From contig CANQRJ010000058.1 of the NCBI GenBank assembly GCA_947626215.1, positions 1-8,417 of the forward strand: DNA of 8,417 nt, read 5' to 3'. The translations under genes were made by a program, and so were the position numbers. Positions 5,651-8,417 of the stretch are shown piece after piece; within the stretch, counting starts at the first letter, position 1; each line of letters opens with the position of its first letter. Source of the stretch: an uncultured Bacilli bacterium (lineage in GTDB: Bacteria > Bacillota_I > Bacilli_A > RF39 > UBA660). A model generated the notes under the pieces. The model was not told where the DNA came from and searched no databases. It saw only the letters and a program-made list of their open reading frames with translations.

Positions 5651-5738
5651 CACCTTTTTCTAACCACTTTTACGCATTTTTTGCACGTTTTTCTAACCAC
5701 TTTTTTGAAGCTTTTCACACCTTTTTCTAACCACTTTT
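5651..5738. repeat. Three direct 21-bp repeats next to the ATPase promoter
   Basis: The unit, read on the minus strand as AAAAGTGGTTAGAAAAA then GGTG (CGTG in the middle copy), occurs at 5718-5738, 5684-5704 and 5651-5671. Copies differ at one base and are spaced 34 and 33 bp, close to three helical turns, so they face the same side of DNA. They end 8 bp upstream of the -35 box. They may be sites for a regulator of the downstream operon. Alternatively they are the relic of an 11-residue coding repeat (VVRK plus 7), since the 33-bp step keeps frame and the 34-bp step breaks it. Confidence 0.8.
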
Positions 5739-5751
5739 TCAAAATATTTAT

Positions 5752-5775
5752 GAAAAAAAGGACTTTTTAAATCCT
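5752..5775 (-). terminator. Rho-independent terminator of thrS
   Basis: On the minus strand, AGGATTT, a 3-nt loop and AAGTCCT form a 7-bp stem with one G-U pair (5775-5759), followed by seven consecutive T counting the last arm base. It sits 7 bp after the thrS stop and separates the thrS unit from the ATPase unit. Confidence 0.8.
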
Positions 5776-5781
5776 CATTTA

Positions 5782-7533
5782 TTAGTTTTTCTTTTCCATT
5801 CTTTCTTTTAAATATTCTAAGAATTCTTCTGTAGAAACTGTATGAGTTTCATCACTTCCATAAAGTCGATAAGAAATATTTTTTTCATCTACTTCTTTTT
5901 GACCTAATATAATGGTAATTGGATTTTTTTTCACAACAGATTCTCTCATTTTATAACTAAGTTTTTCATTTCGATCATCTAATTCTACTCTAAATTTTTC
6001 ATTTTGTAACATGGAAACAACACTTTTTGCATAATCTAAATGATATAAGTTATTTACTGGTATAACATTTATTTGAGTTGGTGAAAGCCAAAGTGGAAAT
6101 ACACCTTTTAATTCTTCAATGATAAAGGCCGTGAATCGATCAAAAGTTCCAAATATTGCACGATGTAGAACAACAGGCACTTTTTTCTCACCATCCTTAT
6201 CCACATAAGTTAAATCAAATCTTCTTGGAAGTAAAAAGTCTAATTGACAAGTAGATAAAGTCACTTCTGGACCAATGGCAGGTTTTACTTCTACATCTAA
6301 TTTAGGTCCGTAAAAAGCGGCCTCTCCAATTGCTTCGTAATAATCAATATTTAATTCATTTAATACCTCTCTTAACTTATTCTCAGCATTATCCCACATT
6401 TCATCATCATCAAAATATTTTTCTTTATCTTCTTTATCTCTTAAAGATAAACGAAATTTATAATTTTTAATGCCAAAGTCTTTATAAACATCTAATATTA
6501 ACTGCACTACTTTTTGAAATTCTTCTTTAATTTGTTCAGGAGTTACAAATAAATGCGCATCATTTTGACACATACATCTAACTCTTTCTAACCCTTTTAC
6601 ACTTCCACTTGCCTCATATCTAAAATCAGTCGCGAACTCGCCAATTCGAATCGGAAGATCTCGATAAGAATGCAATTTATTTTTATAGATTAACATATGA
6701 TGAGGGCAATTCATAGGTCTTAAAACAAATTCTTCATCATCCACTTTCATCATTGGAAACATATTTTCTTGATAATGTTCCCAGTGTCCAGAAGTTTTAT
6801 ATAAATTAACAGTACCTACACAAGGGGTATAAACATGAAGATAGCCTAATTTTTGTTCTTTTTCATAAATATAATTTTCCAATTCTTTTCTGATAATCGC
6901 TCCATTAGGTAGCCAAAGTGGCATTCCGGCTCCTACCAATTCATGATTCATAAAAAGTTCTTGTTCTTTACCAATCTTTCGATGATCTCTTTGTTTTCTT
7001 TCTTCGAGTTCTTTTAAATAATCATCTAATTCTTCTTCTGTTGGGAAACAAACTCCATAAACTCTTTGTAAAACTTTTTCGTTGGAATCTCCTTTATAAT
7101 AAGAGCCACTAAATTTAAGAAGTTTAAAATATTTACATTCTTTTACACTTTCTACATGAGGTCCACGGCAAAGGTCTGTAAAGTCTCCTTGGGTATAACA
7201 AGAAATCACTTCTCCTTCAGGAAAAGACTCGATTAAATCAATTTTATAAGGATCATTTTGAAATTTTTTTAAAGCCTCATCTTTCGTAATTTCTTCTCTT
7301 ACAATTCTTTTTCCATCTTTGCTTATTTTTTTCATTTCTTTACTAATACGTTCTAGATCTTCCTCGGTTAAGGATTCACTACCTAAATCCATATCATAAT
7401 AAAATCCTTCTTCAATGACAGGACCTACCCAAAAACAAGCATTTGGATACAAGTGTTTCACGGCTTGAGCTAGTAAATGAGCACAGCTATGATTTAATTT
7501 ACTTAAATATTCATTTTCTTTAATATTTTGCAT
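5782..7533 (-). CDS. thrS: Threonyl-tRNA synthetase lacking the TGS domain
   Basis: This class II enzyme charges tRNA-Thr. The 583-aa product is about 60 residues shorter than the E. coli/Bacillus form because it starts directly in the editing domain and has no N-terminal TGS domain. The editing site is intact: HSCAH (H15, H19) and CRGPH (C122, H126), which remove mischarged serine. The catalytic Zn ligands C276 (RPMNCPHHM), H327 (NDAHLFV) and H457 (VVLHRAI) are present with family spacing. Motif 2 is FRYEASGSVKGLERVR (304-319). The anticodon-binding domain starts near 481 (LWLSPTQINVIPV). AGAAGGAG lies 7 nt before ATG 7533, and the gene starts 17 nt after the small basic-protein gene, so both are on the T-box-controlled transcript. 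A terminator follows at 5752-5775. Confidence 0.97.
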   Translation of the reverse strand: MQNIKENEYLSKLNHSCAHLLAQAVKHLYPNACFWVGPVIEEGFYYDMDLGSESLTEEDLERISKEMKKISKDGKRIVREEITKDEALKKFQNDPYKIDLIESFPEGEVISCYTQGDFTDLCRGPHVESVKECKYFKLLKFSGSYYKGDSNEKVLQRVYGVCFPTEEELDDYLKELEERKQRDHRKIGKEQELFMNHELVGAGMPLWLPNGAIIRKELENYIYEKEQKLGYLHVYTPCVGTVNLYKTSGHWEHYQENMFPMMKVDDEEFVLRPMNCPHHMLIYKNKLHSYRDLPIRIGEFATDFRYEASGSVKGLERVRCMCQNDAHLFVTPEQIKEEFQKVVQLILDVYKDFGIKNYKFRLSLRDKEDKEKYFDDDEMWDNAENKLREVLNELNIDYYEAIGEAAFYGPKLDVEVKPAIGPEVTLSTCQLDFLLPRRFDLTYVDKDGEKKVPVVLHRAIFGTFDRFTAFIIEELKGVFPLWLSPTQINVIPVNNLYHLDYAKSVVSMLQNEKFRVELDDRNEKLSYKMRESVVKKNPITIILGQKEVDEKNISYRLYGSDETHTVSTEEFLEYLKERMEKKN

Positions 7534-7550
7534 ATTTTTTCTCCTTCTTT

Positions 7551-7919
7551 CTAATAGAAATTCATTTTTTTGATTCTTACTTTCGCATATGATTTTCCTT
7601 TTGCTTTTTTCTGTGATGGATTTCTTCCATATTTTTCTTTCTTTTTTCCATGACTAACACTCTCTTTTTTTCTTTTATATAAGAGACTTTCTAATAAAAG
7701 TTTTTCTTGATATTTATTGGTCACAATTCTTCTTACATAAATGGTTGCCACACATTCATAAAATGAAAGCCCTGTATCTAAAGGAATGGAAGACATAATT
7801 TCAACAAGTTGCTCTGTCTCTAAAAGTTCAAGGCATTTTTCTACTTTTTGCTCTCCTTCTAAATCTAAATCATCATAATGATGTGGAAAATAAATCACTT
7901 CTTTTAATAATTCTTGCAT
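7551..7919 (-). CDS. Uncharacterised 122-aa protein with basic tail, T-box-controlled
   Basis: I do not recognise the family. Residues 1-40 are acidic and helical (EGEQKVEKCLELLETEQLVE); 41-80 look like a mixed helical core (LSFYECVATIYVRRIV). From 82 to 119 the chain is strongly basic and low in complexity (KRKKE, GKKKEKYGR, KKAKGKSYAKVRIKK), as in ribosomal or RNA-binding proteins. There is no signal peptide or membrane helix. AGGGAGG lies 6 nt before ATG 7919. The gene stands between the T-box terminator and thrS (17-nt gap), so its expression should rise when tRNA-Thr is uncharged. A role around translation or RNA binding is inference from composition and position only. Confidence 0.75.
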   Translation of the reverse strand: MQELLKEVIYFPHHYDDLDLEGEQKVEKCLELLETEQLVEIMSSIPLDTGLSFYECVATIYVRRIVTNKYQEKLLLESLLYKRKKESVSHGKKKEKYGRNPSQKKAKGKSYAKVRIKKMNFY

Positions 7920-7930
7920 AACAAACCTCC

Positions 7931-7984
7931 CTAAAATAAAAAGGACGATACAACTAGGAGTCTATAATAGACGGTACCATCCTT
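7931..7984 (-). terminator. T-box intrinsic terminator
   Basis: The sequence AAGGATGGTAC (7984-7974) can instead pair with GTATCGTCCTT (7951-7941), 11 bp with two G-U pairs, followed by TTTATTTTAG. This uses the T-box strand that forms the antiterminator, so the two structures exclude each other. It should form when tRNA-Thr is charged and stop transcription before ATG 7919. Confidence 0.85.
7956..7983 (-). promoter_or_regulatory. T-box antiterminator
   Basis: On the minus strand, AGGA (7983-7980) pairs with TCCT (7959-7956), flanking the 7-nt bulge TGGTACC (7979-7973) and a second helix GTCTA/TAGAC with a TTA loop (7972-7960). This is the classic A1-bulge-A2 antiterminator. The bulge binds the free 3' end of uncharged tRNA. 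Confidence 0.85.
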
Positions 7985-8142
7985 CATTTCACTTTTTTTC
8001 GATAACGGGAACATCCCGGATCTTATTAGATCTCTTTCAAAAGGAGTAAAAAAAGAATTTTATTATTTGGTTTACACCTACCCCAAACTCTCTTTCAATA
8101 AAGATTTCTTTTCTCATGTCTTTTGATTAACGATTTACAAGA

Positions 8143-8174
8143 ATTATAGTAACACTTTTTAGTTTTTTTATCAA
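8143..8174 (-). promoter_or_regulatory. Probable promoter of the T-box-thrS transcript
   Basis: A perfect -10 box TATAAT (8148-8143) lies about 10 nt before the 5' base strand of Stem I would begin to be transcribed. A TTGATA (8174-8169) stands upstream, but the 20-bp spacing is longer than normal, so the -35 assignment is uncertain while the -10 is good. Confidence 0.5.
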
Positions 8175-8295
8175 GTAGAAAAAAACAATTGTCATTTTTT
8201 TATCAAAACTTCTTAATATTTTTCAAAAAAAATACAAAATACTTATCAATTTAGTATTTTTTAGTGTTTTTTTCAAAAAAATTTATTAATTTTTG

Positions 8296-8322
8296 TTGAC
8301 TTTAAAGATTCTTTTTGATAAT
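8296..8322 (+). promoter_or_regulatory. Promoter of tRNA-Val
   Basis: TTGACT (8296-8301) and TGATAAT (8316-8322) lie just before the tRNA gene. With GATAAT as the -10 the spacing is 15 bp; with TAATAT (8319-8324) it is 17 bp. The tRNA 5' end follows about 24 bp later. The promoter diverges from the T-box promoter on the other strand. Confidence 0.6.
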
Positions 8323-8345
8323 ATTTAAAGTGTCAGTTAATGACA

Positions 8346-8417
8346 TGGGCGTTTAGCTCAGTTGGTTAGAGCATCTGCCTTACAAGCAGAGGGTCTGCGG
8401 TTCGAGTCCGTAAACGC
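8346..8417 (+). tRNA. tRNA-Val (anticodon UAC), 3' end cut by the window
   Basis: The cloverleaf is clear: acceptor 5' strand GGGCGTT, D stem GCTC/GAGC, anticodon arm TCTGC-CTTACAA-GCAGA with anticodon TAC (reads GUA/GUG and others, Val), variable loop GGGTC, and T arm TGCGG-TTCGAGT-CCGTA. The 3' acceptor AACGC pairs with GCGTT. The last two acceptor bases, the discriminator and CCA lie beyond the window. It may be the first of a tRNA cluster. Confidence 0.96.

Larger units (their letters stand above)
7931..8138 (-). promoter_or_regulatory. T-box riboswitch leader (tRNA-Thr type) of the thrS operon
   Basis: The minus strand carries the T-box core AAGGATGGTACCGTC (7984-7970). Stem I has a base helix TCAAAAG/CTTTTGA (8126-8120 with 8043-8037), a 7x7 internal loop, an upper helix AAAAGAA/TTCTTTT (8112-8106 with 8057-8051), and a distal AGAGAG...GGTAGGTG...AAACC segment typical of T-boxes. 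The loop strand TTTACTC contains ACT (8047-8045), a Thr codon, as the likely specifier. Two small hairpins follow: GATCT/AGATC (8032-8019) and CGGGA/TCCCG (8018-8006). The TGGT of the T-box would pair with the ACCA end of uncharged tRNA. Stem I is AU-rich and the specifier is followed by C, not the usual purine, so the codon assignment is less certain than the T-box itself. Confidence 0.9.

Noticed and set aside
5651..5738. Three repeats considered as a CRISPR array
   Set aside because: Gaps of only 12-13 bp, low-complexity AT-rich units and no cas genes; the spacing does not fit repeat-spacer organisation.
8225..8262. AT-only inverted repeat AAAATAC/GTATTTT between the tRNA and T-box promoters
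   Set aside because: A 7-bp arm made almost only of A-T pairs with an 11-nt loop is expected by chance in such AT-rich DNA, and no gene ends here.

Overview
The window looks like chromosomal DNA of a low-GC, AT-rich member of the Bacillota/Mycoplasmatota side of the tree. Evidence is the strong Shine-Dalgarno sites, a T-box leader on an aminoacyl-tRNA synthetase gene, long A/T homopolymers, and compact gene packing. TGG encodes Trp and TGA acts as a stop (in the ATGA overlap at 3928-3931), so this is the standard bacterial code, not the Mycoplasma code. From memory, the seryl-tRNA synthetase subtype is one common in gut Firmicutes. A gut RF39-like or Erysipelotrichales-like organism is a reasonable but unproven guess.

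Layout. All protein genes are on the minus strand, so they read from right to left. At the far right a tRNA-Val(UAC) gene lies on the plus strand and is cut by the window end. Divergent from it is a threonine-type T-box riboswitch (about 7931-8138) with promoter, Stem I, specifier loop, antiterminator and competing terminator. It controls a small uncharacterised protein with a very basic tail (7551-7919), followed by thrS (5782-7533, a ThrRS without the TGS domain) and a terminator (5752-5775). Three copies of a 21-bp direct repeat (5651-5738) then precede a good promoter (5615-5643).

That promoter starts a second, tightly packed unit: a DUF4143-type AAA ATPase (4294-5598), a DUF4186 protein (3928-4278), an unrecognised 162-aa protein (3443-3931), a standalone HD-domain protein with the HDxxED signature of (p)ppGpp hydrolases (2910-3395), and serS (1634-2920). 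Start/stop overlaps couple several of these genes, and the unit ends at a strong bidirectional terminator (1429-1456).

The left 1.4 kb is a decaying or fast-evolving region. It holds a zinc-ribbon plus membrane-anchor protein (393-1019) whose C-terminal domain continues in a different frame (34-399) up to a terminator (15-41). It also holds a 21-codon remnant of a second copy of the same N-terminus (1188-1250) and a duplicated 26-bp segment with hairpin potential (1289-1357).

Functional theme: the right part is tRNA charging (ThrRS under tRNA-Thr control, SerRS) with a possible stringent-response hydrolase translationally coupled to serS. I see no defence island, CRISPR array or insertion sequence. 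The points most worth checking are the single-base frameshift, the repeat block next to the ATPase promoter, the alarmone-hydrolase/serS coupling, and the unknown basic protein placed between the T-box and thrS.
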